A stretch of DNA of 64,000 nucleotides from Symbiodinium natans. Its lineage: Eukaryota; Sar; Dinophyceae; Suessiales; Symbiodiniaceae. A program made the translations under genes and the position numbers. The notes beneath the pieces were generated by a model, which did not search any database, was not told where the DNA came from, and worked only from the letters and a program-made list of their open reading frames with translations. Location of the stretch: NCBI GenBank assembly GCA_905221605.1, contig CAJNDS010000744.1, positions 1-64,000 of the forward strand, in the 5' to 3' direction. This document shows positions 22,487 to 34,794 of this stretch, in pieces (the stretch's first letter is position 1; each line of letters begins with the position of its first letter).

Positions 22487-24516
22487 TCAAACCGCGGTTT
22501 CAGCTGCTGGTTCTTCCTTTGGTGCATCACCCATCTCTGCCTCGATCTCGGCTTGGCGGGCGTCACGCTCTTCCTTGCTGACCACCTTGTAGCAGCCGCC
22601 CATGAAGTTCCACCAGTAGATAAAGGCCGCCACAACCGCCACGGCAAGGATAGTGAGAACCACACCACCAGCAACACTGGAACCATAAAGCAGGGAAATC
22701 AGCAAGCAAACGCCCGGCACTGCCACGAACATCACCAGGATGTAGATGAGCGGAACCAGGCGCCAGTAGGAGGCATAGAAGCCCAAAGTGCAAGCAGCCC
22801 GGACAACCACCCTGCGCATGATGGGGACAGGGAACCAAATCAAAATACCAACGAGGTTGAACAGCAGGTGGCAGAAAGCAATCTGGATGCTGCTCTTCTT
22901 CATGACGGCCAGCCCTGCGGGAGGACAAGAGGACAAGCTCTGGCAGCGTTTAGAAGAGACGTGCTTTAACAATCCACTGCGCCGTCCGATTGTTTCAGGA
23001 CCACTGGGTTTTTCAACTAAAGAACCGAGCTTCTACAAAGCCGGTCAACCGCTTCGAACATGCCCCGTGTGCAAATCCCAACAAACATTGCTGTGGCTAT
23101 CTCAAAAACTACATCCGCAGCCTATTTCCATACACTCCCCAGTTTGGACCCTGCCTGCAAGGATGGAGGTAATGGTCGTACCAATGTTTGCTCCCAGCGT
23201 CATGGGCAGCATCTTGTGAACGGGCAGAACTCCAATGCCAACCAAGGGAGTCAAAGCCGACGTTGTGACGGAGCTCGACTGCACGAGGATGGTGATTGCC
23301 AGACCCACCAAGATGGCCAAGTAGTCGTTCATGTTGGTGCCCTTCATGATGATCTTTTTGGCCTGGCCCATCACAAGGCTGTGCAAAAGCTTAACCAGGC
23401 AGAACAGGGCTGCGCAAAGCACAATCAACGACAGGATGAGTCCAATGATGCCACCTCCAACGTCACCAACGTCTTTCAGGAAGCCACCCTTGATGGTCCT
23501 TCCCGTCTCGATGTTGTTTGTGTAAAAGTCCCCAGCATTTGTGTAGCAAGTGCCCGAATCGCAAGTTACAGCGCCAGTGCACGCCGTCAGGGTGGATGCG
23601 TAGGCATCTTCTGCAACCTTCTGCCAGGCCTTGCTCACATCTGAGCTCACACAGTACTTTGTGCAGCCCGTGCCACAGCTCTGAGCCGTAGGTGCGCCAA
23701 AGGACAAGGCTTTGATGGTGTTTTTGTCCTTGTTCAGGAACAGCTTGGAGAAGGGGCCCACAATCTCTTTAGTTGGAGAAGGAAAGGTCAAGTCGTTCTC
23801 TGAATCTCCCATGACGGCATCCGTCAATCCTTTGGAGATCCAGTACAGCAGGCCTCCCTCTCCGGAGATAGCAGCGATGATCAGTTCCACAGGAAGCAAA
23901 GTCAGGACTGCGAGCATGTTAAACATGTCGTGCACTGTGGCGCCAGAGAAGGCTCGCTCCAGTTCCAACCGGTCCCCTGCATGGGCCATGCTGACCTGGT
24001 TTCGCTGAGATCGTTCTGGTCACAATAGTCTTCTCCAAATCACAAAAACACACGGAAACCATGCAACTGGTTGAAACAGTCCCGTAATGTTAAGGGGCAT
24101 TTGTGATGCTTCACCGTATGCATCTGTGATCTTTGGGATCCATCCCGACATCTGCCAGAAGCAAGCCAAGTGACAATAGTGTTCGTCACGGAAGTGCCTA
24201 TGTTGGCACCCATGATGATAGGGATCGCATACCTCACTGCCAACACATCAGCCCCGACCAAACCAACCACGATACTTGTGCTTGTTGACGAGGATTGCAC
24301 CAGGACAGTAGCCAGGATGCCCACCATGAGGCCAGCAATAGGATTGTCAGAGAAGGTGAACAAGTTTCCGGCTCCTTTGCTGCCCAGAGCACTGAAGGAG
24401 CCACCCATAAGGTCGAGACCGAAGAGGAAAAAGTACAGGGCGATGAGGACTCCAACGATCTTCAAGGTCACCATCAGAGCAAACATCCCAGCACTCTGCT
24501 CCTTTTCTTCAGCCAT
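22487..24516 (-). CDS. SLC34/NptA-type sodium-phosphate cotransporter, copy B
   Basis: Membrane protein of the Na+/Pi cotransporter family (SLC34, bacterial NptA), which imports inorganic phosphate with sodium. Exons: 24516-24175 (114 codons), 23995-23155 (841 nt), 22914-22487; about 536 aa. Repeat 1 has VQSSSTSTS (73-81) and GANIGTSVTNT; repeat 2 has VQSSSVTTS (from 352) and GANIGTTITS; both QSSS motifs belong to the family's substrate and sodium site. HAGDRLELERAFSGATVHD follows repeat 1 as in animal SLC34. A Cys-rich loop (about 221-264) fits the large extracellular loop of this family. The C-terminus is acidic and cytosolic by inference. Intron 1 is GT-AG, intron 2 is GC-AG; both are bounded by short direct repeats (GTCA, GCAGG). 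Confidence 0.96.
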
Positions 24517-24568
24517 AGCCGCGCTTAAGGATCCTTTGCGGCGGCGAGCGGAGCTTACTGGCAAAAAC

Positions 24569-24584
24569 GAGCCCAAAACGCTAC
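24569..24584 (-). promoter_or_regulatory. Possible relict spliced-leader sequence, copy B
   Basis: GTAGCGTTTTGGGCTC resembles the 3' part of the dinoflagellate spliced leader (GTAGCCATTTTGGCTC): one extra G, one missing base and one substitution. It is preceded by a pyrimidine-rich TTTCTT. Retroposed, previously trans-spliced mRNAs are known to leave such relics in dinoflagellate genomes. The same 16 bases stand before copies A, C, D and E. Chance or simple co-duplication of an unrelated sequence cannot be excluded. Confidence 0.38.
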
Positions 24585-25238
24585 AAGAAAGATCAGGACA
24601 TGTCAGGTCCCACCAACCATGGCCATGGGTAGCCATGGCCATCAGAACTGACAGCTTCCTGGCAATGATCATGCCGTTGGACTGAAGCTACCCTGTCTTC
24701 TCCGTCTGAGATCCCAGCCCAATGCGGATCTTGTGGAGAAAAAAGGCGGGGAAGTCCTGAGCGGCCAGCACACCCAAACCCCAACACAGGTTTCGGCCGA
24801 TGTGCGTTGAACGGATCGGACGACCGGACGAGACGTCAAAGGGCTCAGCATGCGCAGTAGAAGGCAGTAACAGCAGCCATCGGAAACAAGCACAAGAACT
24901 GTATGCGTTGGGCTGGCACCCTTAACTATTCTACATTGTTTGCTTGATCGCCTGTAGCCAGCACAGGCCTGCTTCAGACGTGCAACGCCCATTCCCTTCA
25001 GGGGTAAAGGTCCGCTGCTGTAGGCTCTTAGCCAACTCAAAATCCAGCAGGCATTAAAATTCAAGGGACCTAAAACACTAGAGTGGCGATGCTGACTGGG
25101 TTTTCTGCTTGGCGGTTCAACGCTCAAGCAACCTGCTGCCACTCTCAATCAAGCTCAGATGGAATCGACTACGAACTCTGTTCCCTCTGCAACCTTTGCA
25201 GCAATGGCTAGCAGAAAGACTGGAGTAGTCGTCAATTC

Positions 25239-25424
25239 CAGAGGTGTGCACAGCTGCCAACTCGCCGCGCGAGACTTTCTCTGCGCGAGCCACGAGTCCA
25301 CGAGCCTTCAAGGAACAGCCATCGGCAAACTCTCGACTGAAGCAGCAGTTTCTGCTGCTGGTTCTTCGTTTAGTGCATCTCTGATCTCTGCCTCGATCTG
25401 GGCTTGGCGGGCGTCACGACGCTG
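25239..25424 (-). pseudogene. Truncated duplicate of transporter last exon, unit C
   Basis: Same remnant as at 22,030-22,215, shifted by 3,209 bases and essentially identical. Confidence 0.75.
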
Positions 25425-25695
25425 ACTGGGTTTTCTGCTTGGCGGCTCAACGCGCAAGCAACCTACTGCCACTCCCAATGAATTCTCGTAGCTCAGATGG
25501 AATCGACTACAAATTCAGGCTATCTTGTGTATGGAAGAGCTGTTCCCTTCTTTGAAAGACCGGTTCCCTTCTATTAGCAATTAGCCCTCGAGTTTCAGTC
25601 AATTCCATAGGCGTGCACCGCTGCCAACTCTCGCGCGAGACTTTCTCTGCACGAGCCGCGAGCCAACAAAGATCGGCCACCGGTAGGCCATCGGC

Positions 25696-27725
25696 TCAAA
25701 CCGCGGTTTCAGCTGCTGGTTCTTCCTTTGGTGCATCACCCATCTCTGCCTCGATCTCGGCTTGGCGGGCGTCACGCTCTTCCTTGCTGACCACCTTGTA
25801 GCAGCCGCCCATGAAGTTCCACCAGTAGATAAAGGCCGCCACAACCGCCACGGCAAGGATAGTGAGAACCACACCACCAGCAACACTGGAACCATAAAGC
25901 AGGGAAATCAGCAAGCAAACGCCCGGCACTGCCACGAACATCACCAGGATGTAGATGAGCGGAACCAGGCGCCAGTAGGAGGCATAGAAGCCCAAAGTGC
26001 AAGCAGCCCGGACAACCACCCTGCGCATGATGGGGACAGGGAACCAAATCAAAATACCAACGAGGTTGAACAGCAGGTGGCAGAAAGCAATCTGGATGCT
26101 GCTCTTCTTCATGACGGCCAGCCCTGCGGGAGGACAAGAGGACAAGCTCTGGCAGCGTTTAGAAGAGACGTGCTTTAACAATCCACTGCGCCGTCCGATT
26201 GTTTCAGGACCACTGGGTTGCTCAACTAAAGAACCGAGCTTCTACAAAGCCGGTCAACCGCTTCGAACATGCCCCGTGTGCAAATCCCAACAAACATTGC
26301 TGTGGCTATCTCAAAAACTACATCCGCAGCCTATTTCCATACACTCCCCAGTTTGGACCCTGCCTGCAAGGATGGAGGTAATGGTCGTACCAATGTTTGC
26401 TCCCAGCGTCATGGGCAGCATCTTGTGAACGGGCAGAACTCCAATGCCAACCAAGGGAGTCAAAGCCGACGTTGTGACGGAGCTCGACTGCACGAGGATG
26501 GTGATTGCCAGACCCACCAAGATGGCCAAGTAGTCGTTCATGTTGGTGCCCTTCATGATGATCTTTTTGGCCTGGCCCATCACAAGGCTGTGCAAAAGCT
26601 TAACCAGGCAGAACAGGGCTGCGCAAAGCACAATCAACGACAGGATGAGTCCAATGATGCCACCTCCAACGTCACCAACGTCTTTCAGGAAGCCACCCTT
26701 GATGGTCCTTCCCGTCTCGATGTTGTTTGTGTAAAAGTCCCCAGCATTTGTGTAGCAAGTGCCCGAATCGCAAGTTACAGCGCCAGTGCACGCCGTCAGG
26801 GTGGATGCGTAGGCATCTTCTGCAACCTTCTGCCAGGCCTTGCTCACATCTGAGCTCACACAGTACTTTGTGCAGCCCGTGCCACAGCTCTGAGCCGTAG
26901 GTGCGCCAAAGGACAAGGCTTTGATGGTGTTTTTGTCCTTGTTCAGGAACAGCTTGGAGAAGGGGCCCACAATCTCTTTAGTTGGAGAAGGAAAGGTCAA
27001 GTCGTTCTCTGAATCTCCCATGACGGCATCCGTCAATCCTTTGGAGATCCAGTACAGCAGGCCTCCCTCTCCGGAGATAGCAGCGATGATCAGTTCCACA
27101 GGAAGCAAAGTCAGGACTGCGAGCATGTTAAACATGTCGTGCACTGTGGCGCCAGAGAAGGCTCGCTCCAGTTCCAACCGGTCCCCTGCATGGGCCATGC
27201 TGACCTGGTTTCGCTGAGATCGTTCTGGTCACAATAGTCTTCTCCAAATCACAAAAACACACGGAAACCATGCAACTGGTTGAAACAGTCCCGTAATGTT
27301 AAGGGGCATTTGTGATGCTTCACCGTATGCATCTGTGATCTTTGGGATCCATCCCGACATCTGCCAGAAGCAAGCCAAGTGACAATAGTGTTCGTCACGG
27401 AAGTGCCTATGTTGGCACCCATGATGATAGGGATCGCATACCTCACTGCCAACACATCAGCCCCGACCAAACCAACCACGATACTTGTGCTTGTTGACGA
27501 GGATTGCACCAGGACAGTAGCCAGGATGCCCACCATGAGGCCAGCAATAGGATTGTCAGAGAAGGTGAACAAGTTTCCGGCTCCTTTGCTGCCCAGAGCA
27601 CTGAAGGAGCCACCCATAAGGTCGAGACCGAAGAGGAAAAAGTACAGGGCGATGAGGACTCCAACGATCTTCAAGGTCACCATCAGAGCAAACATCCCAG
27701 CACTCTGCTCCTTTTCTTCAGCCAT
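25696..27725 (-). CDS. SLC34/NptA-type sodium-phosphate cotransporter, copy C
   Basis: Exons 27725-27384, 27204-26364, 26123-25696; about 536 aa. Apart from rare substitutions it repeats copy B at a constant 3,209-base offset through exons, introns and spacer. I see no amino-acid change in the three exons against copy B. Identical introns and spacers point to very recent duplication or gene conversion. Confidence 0.96.
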
Positions 27726-27777
27726 AGCCGCGCTTAAGGATCCTTTGCGGCGGCGAGCGGAGCTTACTGGCAAAAAC

Positions 27778-27793
27778 GAGCCCAAAACGCTAC
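27778..27793 (-). promoter_or_regulatory. Possible relict spliced-leader sequence, copy C
   Basis: Identical to the copy B element and at the same distance from the ATG. Confidence 0.35.
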
Positions 27794-28447
27794 AAGAAAG
27801 ATCAGGACATGTCAGGTCCCACCAACCATGGCCATGGGTAGCCATGGCCATCAGAACTGACAGCTTCATGGCAATGATCATGCCGTTGGACTGAAGCTAC
27901 CCTGTCTTCTCCGTCTGAGATCCCAGCCCAATGCGGATCTTGTGGAGAAAAAAGGCGGGGAAGTCCTGAGCGGCCAGCACACCCAAACCCCAACACAGGT
28001 TTCGGCCGATGTGCGTTGAACGGATCGGACGACCGGACGAGACGTCAAAGGGCTCAGCATGCGCAGTAGAAGGCAGTAACAGCAGCCATCGGAAACAAGC
28101 ACAAGAACTGTATGCGTTGGGCTGGCACCCTTAACTATTCTACATTGTTTGCTTGATCGCCTGTAGCCAGCACAGGCCTGCTTCAGACGTGCAACGCCCA
28201 TTCCCTTCAGGGGTAAAGGTCCGCTGCTGTAGGCTCTTAGCCAACTCAAAATCCAGCAGGCATTAAAATTCAAGGGACCTAAAACACTAGAGTGGCGATG
28301 CTGACTGGGTTTTCTGCTTGGCGGTTCAACGCTCAAGCAACCTGCTGCCACTCTCAATCAAGCTCAGATGGAATCGACTACGAACTCTGTTCCCTCTGCA
28401 ACCTTTGCAGCAATGGCTAGCAGAAAGACTGGAGTAGTCGTCAATTC

Positions 28448-28633
28448 CAGAGGTGTGCACAGCTGCCAACTCGCCGCGCGAGACTTTCTCTGCGCGAGCC
28501 ACGAGTCCACGAGCCTTCAAGGAACAGCCATCGGCAAACTCTCGACTGAAACAGCAGTTTCAGCTGCTGGTTCTTCGTTTAGTGCATCTCTGATCTCTGC
28601 CTCGATCTGGGCTTGGCGGGCGTCACGACGCTG
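28448..28633 (-). pseudogene. Truncated duplicate of transporter last exon, unit D
   Basis: Same remnant as in units B and C, with two or three base differences (for example 'gaaacagcagtttcagctg' near 28,548). Confidence 0.75.
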
Positions 28634-28904
28634 ACTGGGTTTTCTGCTTGGCGGCTCAACGCGCAAGCAACCTACTGCCACTCCCAATGAATTCTCGTAG
28701 CTCAGATGGAATCGACTACAAGTTCAGGCTATCTTGTGTATGGAAGAGCTGTTCCCTTCTTTGAAAGACCGGTTCCCTTCTATTAGCAATTAGCCCTCGA
28801 TTTTCAGTCAATTCCATAGGCGTGCACAGCTGCCAACTCTCGCGCGAGACTTTCTCTGCGCGAGCCGCGAGCCAACAAAGATCGGCCACCGGTAGGCCAT
28901 CGGC

Positions 28905-31024
28905 TCAAACCGCGGTTTCAGCTGCTGGTTCTTCCTTTGGTGCATCACCCATCTCTGCCTCGATCTCGGCTTGGCGGGCGTCACGCTCTTCCTTGCTGAC
29001 CACCTTGTAGCAGCCGCCCATGAAGTTCCACCAGTAGATAAAGGCCGCCACAACCGTCACGGCAAGGATAGTGAGAACCACACCGCCAGCAACACTGGAA
29101 CCATAAAGCAGGGAAATCAGCAAGCAAACGCCCGGCACTGCCACGAACATCACCAGGATGTAGATGAGCGGAACCAGGCGCCAGTAGGAGGCATAGAAGC
29201 CCAAAGTGCAAGCAGCCCGGACAACCACCCTGCGCATGATGGGGACAGGGAACCAAATCAAAATACCAACGAGGTTGAACAGCAGGTGGCAGAAAGCAAT
29301 CTGGATGCTGCTCTTCTTCATGACGGCCAGCCCTGCGGGAGGACAAGAGGACAAGCTCTGGCAGCGTTTAGAAGAGACGTGCTTTAACAATCCACTGCGC
29401 CGTCCGATTGTTTCAGGACCACTGGGTTTTTCAACTAAAGAACCGAGCTTCTACAAAGCCGGTCAACCGCTTCGAACATGCCCCGTGTGCAAATCCCAAC
29501 AAACATTGCTGTGGCTATCTCAAAAACTACATCCGCAGCCTATTTCGATACACTCCCCAGTTTGGACCCTGCCTGCAAGGATGGAGGTAATGGTCGTACC
29601 AATGTTTGCTCCCAGCGTCATGGGCAGCATCTTGTGAACGGGCAGAACTCCAATGCCAACCAAGGGAGTCAAAGCCGACGTTGTGACGGAGCTCGACTGC
29701 ACGAGGATGGTGATTGCCAGACCCACCAAGATGGCCAAGTAGTCGTTCATGTTGGTGCCCTTCATGATGATCTTTTTGGCCTGGCCCATCACAAGGCTGT
29801 GCAAAAGCTTAACCAGGCAGAACAGGGCTGCGCAAAGCACAATCAACGACAGGATGAGTCCAATGATGCCACCTCCAACGTCACCAACGTCTTTCAGGAA
29901 GCCACCCTTGATGGTCCTTCCCGTCTCGATGTTGTTTGTGTAAAAGTCCCCAGCATTTGTGTAGCAAGTGCCCGAATCGCAAGTTACAGCGCCAGTGCAC
30001 GCCGTCAGGGTGGATGCGTAGGCATCTTCTGCAACCTTCTGCCAGGCCTTGCTCACATCTGAGCTCACACAGTATTTTGTGCAGCCCGCGCCACAGCTCT
30101 GAGCCGTAGGTGCGCCAAAGGACAAGGCTTTGATGGTGTTTTTGTCCTTGTTCAGGAACAGCTTGGAGAAGGGGCCCACAATCTCTTTAGTTGGAGAAGG
30201 AAAGGTCAAGTCGTTCTCTGAATCTCCCATGACGGCATCCGTCAATCCTTTGGAGATCCAGTACAGCAGGCCTCCCTCTCCGGAGATAGCAGCGATGATC
30301 AGTTCCACAGGAAGCAAAGTCAGGACTGCGAGCATGTTAAACATGTCGTGCACTGTGGCGCCAGAGAAGGCCCGCTCCAGTTCCAACCGGTCCCCTGCAT
30401 GGGCCATGCTGACCTGGTTTCGCTGAGATCGTTCTGGTCACAATAGTCTTCTCCAAATCACAAAAAACTAAACGGATACATGCAAACTGCTGGCACCATC
30501 CCTGAATGATAAGGGGCACCTTCAATTATCTTGACGGTATCGACATTTGTATTTCTTCAATATACATCGCCTCGCAGGTATGGCATGAAAGGGGCGGTGA
30601 GCATCTGTACTTACAGAATAAATGAGGTTGGGGCAAATCTTTAGGATCCATCCCGACATCTGACAGAAACAAACCAAGTGACAATAGTGTTCGTCACGGA
30701 AGTGCCTATGTTGGCACCCATGATGATAGGGATCGCATACCTGACTGCCAACACATCAGCCCCAACCAAACCAACCACGATGCTTGTGCTTGTTGACGAG
30801 GATTGCACCAGGACAGTAGCCAGGATGCCCACCATGAGGCCAGCAATAGGATTGTCAGAGAAGGTGAACAAGTTTCCGGCTCCTTTGCTGCCCAGAGCAC
30901 TGAAGGAGCCACCCATAAGGTCGAGACCGAAGAGGAAAAAGTACAGGGCGATGAGGACTCCAACGATCTTCAAGGTCACCATCAGAGCAAACATCCCAGC
31001 ACTCTGCTCCTTTTCTTCAGCCAT
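28905..31024 (-). CDS. SLC34/NptA-type sodium-phosphate cotransporter, copy D
   Basis: Exons 31024-30683, 30413-29573, 29332-28905; about 536 aa. Exons 2 and 3 follow the 3,209-base periodicity with copies B and C, but intron 1 (269 bases) is unrelated over much of its length to the 179-base intron of A to C, and the promoter-proximal region (31,130-31,440) resembles copy E instead. The last exon has one Ala-to-Thr change in the final membrane span relative to B. Copy D therefore looks like the junction between the homogenised and the older part of the array. Confidence 0.95.
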
Positions 31025-31075
31025 AGCGAGCTTAAGGATCCTTTGCGGCGGCGAGCGGAGCTTACTGGCAAAAAC

Positions 31076-31091
31076 GAGCCCAAAACGCTAC
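31076..31091 (-). promoter_or_regulatory. Possible relict spliced-leader sequence, copy D
   Basis: Same 16-base sequence as in copy B, 52-67 bases upstream of the ATG. Confidence 0.35.
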
Positions 31092-31129
31092 AAGAAAGAT
31101 CAGGACATGTCAGGTCCCACCAACCATGG

Positions 31130-31440
31130 CCATGATCATGCCATTGGTCCACTGAAGCTACCCCCCTGTCGAGTCCTGAGATGTTGGACCCCAGCCACGT
31201 GTCTTCGGGACCTGCTGCGACCTGGCAACGTGTGATGCGAGCTGCCTTAGGCCTTACAATACAAGGCTTCAAAAACCTGAGCATGTGGCATTGCTGCTGC
31301 ATGGCCATGTGTGTTCGAGCTGGGGTTTCGAGGTGTTGAAGCCTGGGAAACATACAAGCCCCGAATCCTGCAACTAAACCAGCAACGATGAATGCTCGGC
31401 TCGATGTGGGTCGTCCTTCGATGCGCCTCCCTAAGCCACC
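31130..31440. other. Upstream block shared only by transporter copies D and E
   Basis: Contains 'tgctgcgacctggcaacgtg' and 'ggccttacaat', also found at 53,858-53,920 upstream of copy E but absent upstream of copies A to C. It may be older promoter sequence lost from the homogenised units. Confidence 0.6.
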
Positions 31441-32044
31441 TCTCGAGGGATTGGAATGAATGGACGTGATGGTCTTCTCCGTCTGAGATCCCAGCCCAAT
31501 GCGGATCTTGTGGAGACAAACGGCGGGGACGGAAGTCCTGAGCGGCCAGGGCAACCAAACCCCAACACAGGTTTCGGCCGATGTGCATTGAACGGATCGG
31601 ACGACCGGACGAGATCTCAAAGGGCTCAGCATGCGCAGTAGAAGCCAGTAACAGCAGCCATCGGAAACAAGCACAAGAACTGTATGCGTTGGGCTGGCAC
31701 CCTTAACTATTCTACATTGTTTGCTTGATCGCCTGTAGCCAGCACAAGCCTGCTTCAGACGTGCAACGCCCATTCCCTTCAGGGGTAAAGGTCCGTTGCT
31801 GTAGGCTGTTAGCCAATTCAAAATCCAGCAGGCATTAAAATTCAAGGGACCTAAAACAGTAGAGTGGCGATGCTGACTGGGTTTTCTGCTTGGCGGTTCA
31901 ACGCTCAAGCAACCTGCTGCCACTCTCAATGAAATCTTGAATCTGAAGCTCGGATGGAATCGACTACTAATTCTGTTCCCTTCTGCAACCTTTGCAGCAA
32001 TGGCTAGCAGAAAGACTGGAGTAGTCGTCAATTCCAGAGGCTTG

Positions 32045-32222
32045 AACAGCTGCCAACTCGCCGCGCGAGACTTTCTCTGCGCGAGCCACGAGTCCACGAG
32101 CCAACAAGGAACAGTCATCGGCAAACTCTCGACTCAAACAGCAGTTTCTGCTGCTGGTTCTTCGTTTGGTGCATCACCCATCTCTGCCTCGATCTGGACT
32201 TGGCGGGCGTCACGACGCTGAC
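32045..32222 (-). pseudogene. Truncated duplicate of transporter last exon, unit E
   Basis: Same kind of remnant as in the other units, slightly more diverged. Confidence 0.7.
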
Positions 32223-32469
32223 TGGGTTTTCTGCTTGGCGGCTCAACGCACAAGCAACCTACTGCCACTACCAATGAATTCTCGAAGCTCAAATGGAATC
32301 GACTACTAATTCAGGTTTTCTTGTGTGTGGAGGAGCTGCTCCCTTCTGCTAGCTTAGAGCATCGATTAGCAGTCAATTCCAGAGGTGTGCACAGCTGCCA
32401 ACTCTCGCGCGAGACTTTCTCTGCGCGAGCCGCGGGCCATCAAGGATCAGTCACTGGTAAGCCATCGGC

Positions 32470-33978
32470 TCAAACAGCGGCTTCAGCTGCTGGTTCTTCC
32501 TTTGGTGCATCACCCATCTCTGTCTCGATCTCGGCTTGGCGGGCGTCACGCTCTTCCTTGCTGACCACCTTGTAGCAGCCGCCCATGAAGTTCCACCAGT
32601 AGATAAAGGCCGCCACAACCGCCACGGCAAGGATAGTGAGAACCACACCGCCAGCAACACTGGAACCATAGAGCAGGGAAATCAGCAAGCAAACGCCCGG
32701 CACTGCCACGAACATCACCAGGATGTAGATGAGCGGAACCAGGCGCCAGTAGGAGGCATAGAAGCCCAAGGTGCAAGCAGCCCGGACAACCACCCTGCGC
32801 ATGATGGGGACAGGGAACCAAATCAAAATACCAACGAGGTTGAACAGCAGGTGGCAGAAAGCAATCTGGATGCTGCTCTTCTTCATGACGGCCAGCCCTG
32901 CGGGAGGACAAGAGGACAAGCTCTGGCAGCGTTTAGAAGAGACGTGCTTTAACAATCCACTGCGCCGTCCGATTGTTTCAGGACCACTGGGTTGCTCAAC
33001 TAAAGAACCGAGCTTCTACAAAGCCGGTCAACCGCTTCGAACATGCCCCGTGTGCAAATCCCAACAAACATTGCTGTGGCTATCTCAAAAACTACATCCG
33101 CAGCCTATTTCCATACACTCCCCAGTTTGGACCCTGCCTGCAAGGATGGAGGTAATGGTCGTACCAATGTTTGCTCCCAGCGTCATGGGCAGCATCTTGT
33201 GAACGGGCAGAACTCCAATGCCAACCAAGGGAGTCAAAGCCGACGTTGTGACGGAGCTCGACTGCACGAGGATGGTGATTGCCAGACCCACCAAGATGGC
33301 CAAGTAGTCGTTCATGTTGGTGCCCTTCATGATGATCTTTTTGGCCTGGCCCATCACAAGGCTGTGCAAAAGCTTAACCAGGCAGAACAGGGCTGCGCAA
33401 AGCACAATCAACGACAGGATGAGTCCAATGATGCCACCTCCAACATCACCAACGTCTTTCAGGAAGCCACCCTTGATGGTCCTTCCCGTCTCGATGTTGT
33501 TTGTGTAAAAGTCCCCAGCATTTGTGTAGCAAGTGCCCGAATCGCATGTAACAGCGCCAGTGCACGCCGTCAGGGTGGATGCATAGGCATCTTCTGCAAC
33601 CTTCTGCCAGGCCTTGCTCACATCTGAGCTCACACAGTACTTTGTGCAGCCCGCGCCACAGCTCTGAGCCATAGGTGCGCCAAAGGACAAGGCTTTGATG
33701 GTGTTTTTGTCCTTGTTCAGGAACAGCTTGGAGAAGGGGCCCACAATCTCCTTAGTTGGAGAAGGAAAGGTCAAGTCGTTCTCTGAATCTCCCATGACGG
33801 CATCCGTCAATCCTTTGGAGATCCAGTACAGCAGGCCTCCCTCTCCGGAGATAGCAGCGATGATCAGTTCCACAGGAAGCAAAGTCAGGACTGCGAGCAT
33901 GTTAAACATGTCGTGCACTGTGGCGCCAGAGAAGGCTCGCTCCAGTTCCAACCGGTCCCCTGCATGGGCCATGCTGAC
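32470..33978 (-). CDS. SLC34/NptA-type sodium-phosphate cotransporter, copy E, exons 2 and 3
   Basis: Exon 2 is 33978-33138 and exon 3 is 32897-32470; both are intact, with the acceptor AG before 33,978 and the GC donor of intron 2 preserved. Exon 1 is not adjacent: the only candidate in the right order is at 53601-53260, 19.3 kb upstream, beyond the large repeat unit. If spliced, the product is about 536 aa like its siblings. If not, this is a 5'-truncated pseudogene. Absence of stops or frameshifts over 1.3 kb of coding sequence favours a recent event or continued function. Confidence 0.85.
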
Positions 33979-34744
33979 CTGGTTTCGCTGAGCTCGTGTT
34001 GGTCACAATAGTCTTCTCCAAATCACAAAAAAATATGAAAAAAACTGCTGGCACAGTCTAATATTAGGGCTAGGCGTGTCCATAAGGAACCCACATTTTT
34101 TACACAGTTCTGCTTTACCTGGTTCAAACTCCCCTGCAAATACCACTGTTGCCTTGCCCCACAATTTTTGTTAACATCTCCCGTGTTTTTTGGGCATTTG
34201 TAAACTACACTGGTATTCGTTTTCTGCACGCTTCACTCTTTCGTCACGCGCGAAACTAAGGCCCCTTTTGCATGCATCCGCTTCTGCCCAGCCCTGGGTC
34301 TAAATCACATGTTTCTTCACCATAGGTAGAAGAGAGCATCCATGGTCCAACCATGATGGTGTCCATGGTCTACTCCGTGCTGCCCAAGCATGATGACGTT
34401 CATGGTATCGATGGTCAAATGGGTTCCGAGAAGGTTAAACCTTCTTGGCAGAAATGGCTGGATGTAAAAGATGTGACCTAAGTCCTGCACCTCATGTTTG
34501 CTGGTGGGGCCATACTTTTCCGCGGGTTCCTTGTGGACCCGCCAGGTATGAGGGGCACCAGTATGTACTGCCGGAAACAATATTCTGAGGAGCATTTTGT
34601 ATACGTCTATGTTAGTGAACATACTGTTGAAGCTATCAGGCCACTTGTTATGAAAAATAAATACCACAATGGCCGCTACGTTCTAGTTGTGCCACATACG
34701 CTGCCTGTATACATGTACATATGTATATATATATATATATATAT
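33979..34744. other. Copy E intron 1, part left of the repeat unit
   Basis: The first 40-50 bases keep the acceptor side of the sibling introns ('gtcttctccaaatcacaaaa'). The remainder is unrelated to them, with small ATGGTCCA-type repeats near 34,340-34,410 and a (TA)n run at 34,720-34,744. No gene. Confidence 0.6.
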
Positions 34745-34749
34745 GTAAG

Positions 34750-34777
34750 AGGAACCTTTACGTATCATTTGACCTTT
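34750..34777 (+). repeat. Left terminal inverted repeat of large unit
   Basis: Begins AGGAACCTTT and ends TGACCTTT. It matches the reverse complement of 48,857-48,884 at 25 of 28 positions and is preceded by a (TA)n run. Confidence 0.65.
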
Positions 34778-34794
34778 GTCCTTGCCTCCTTACT

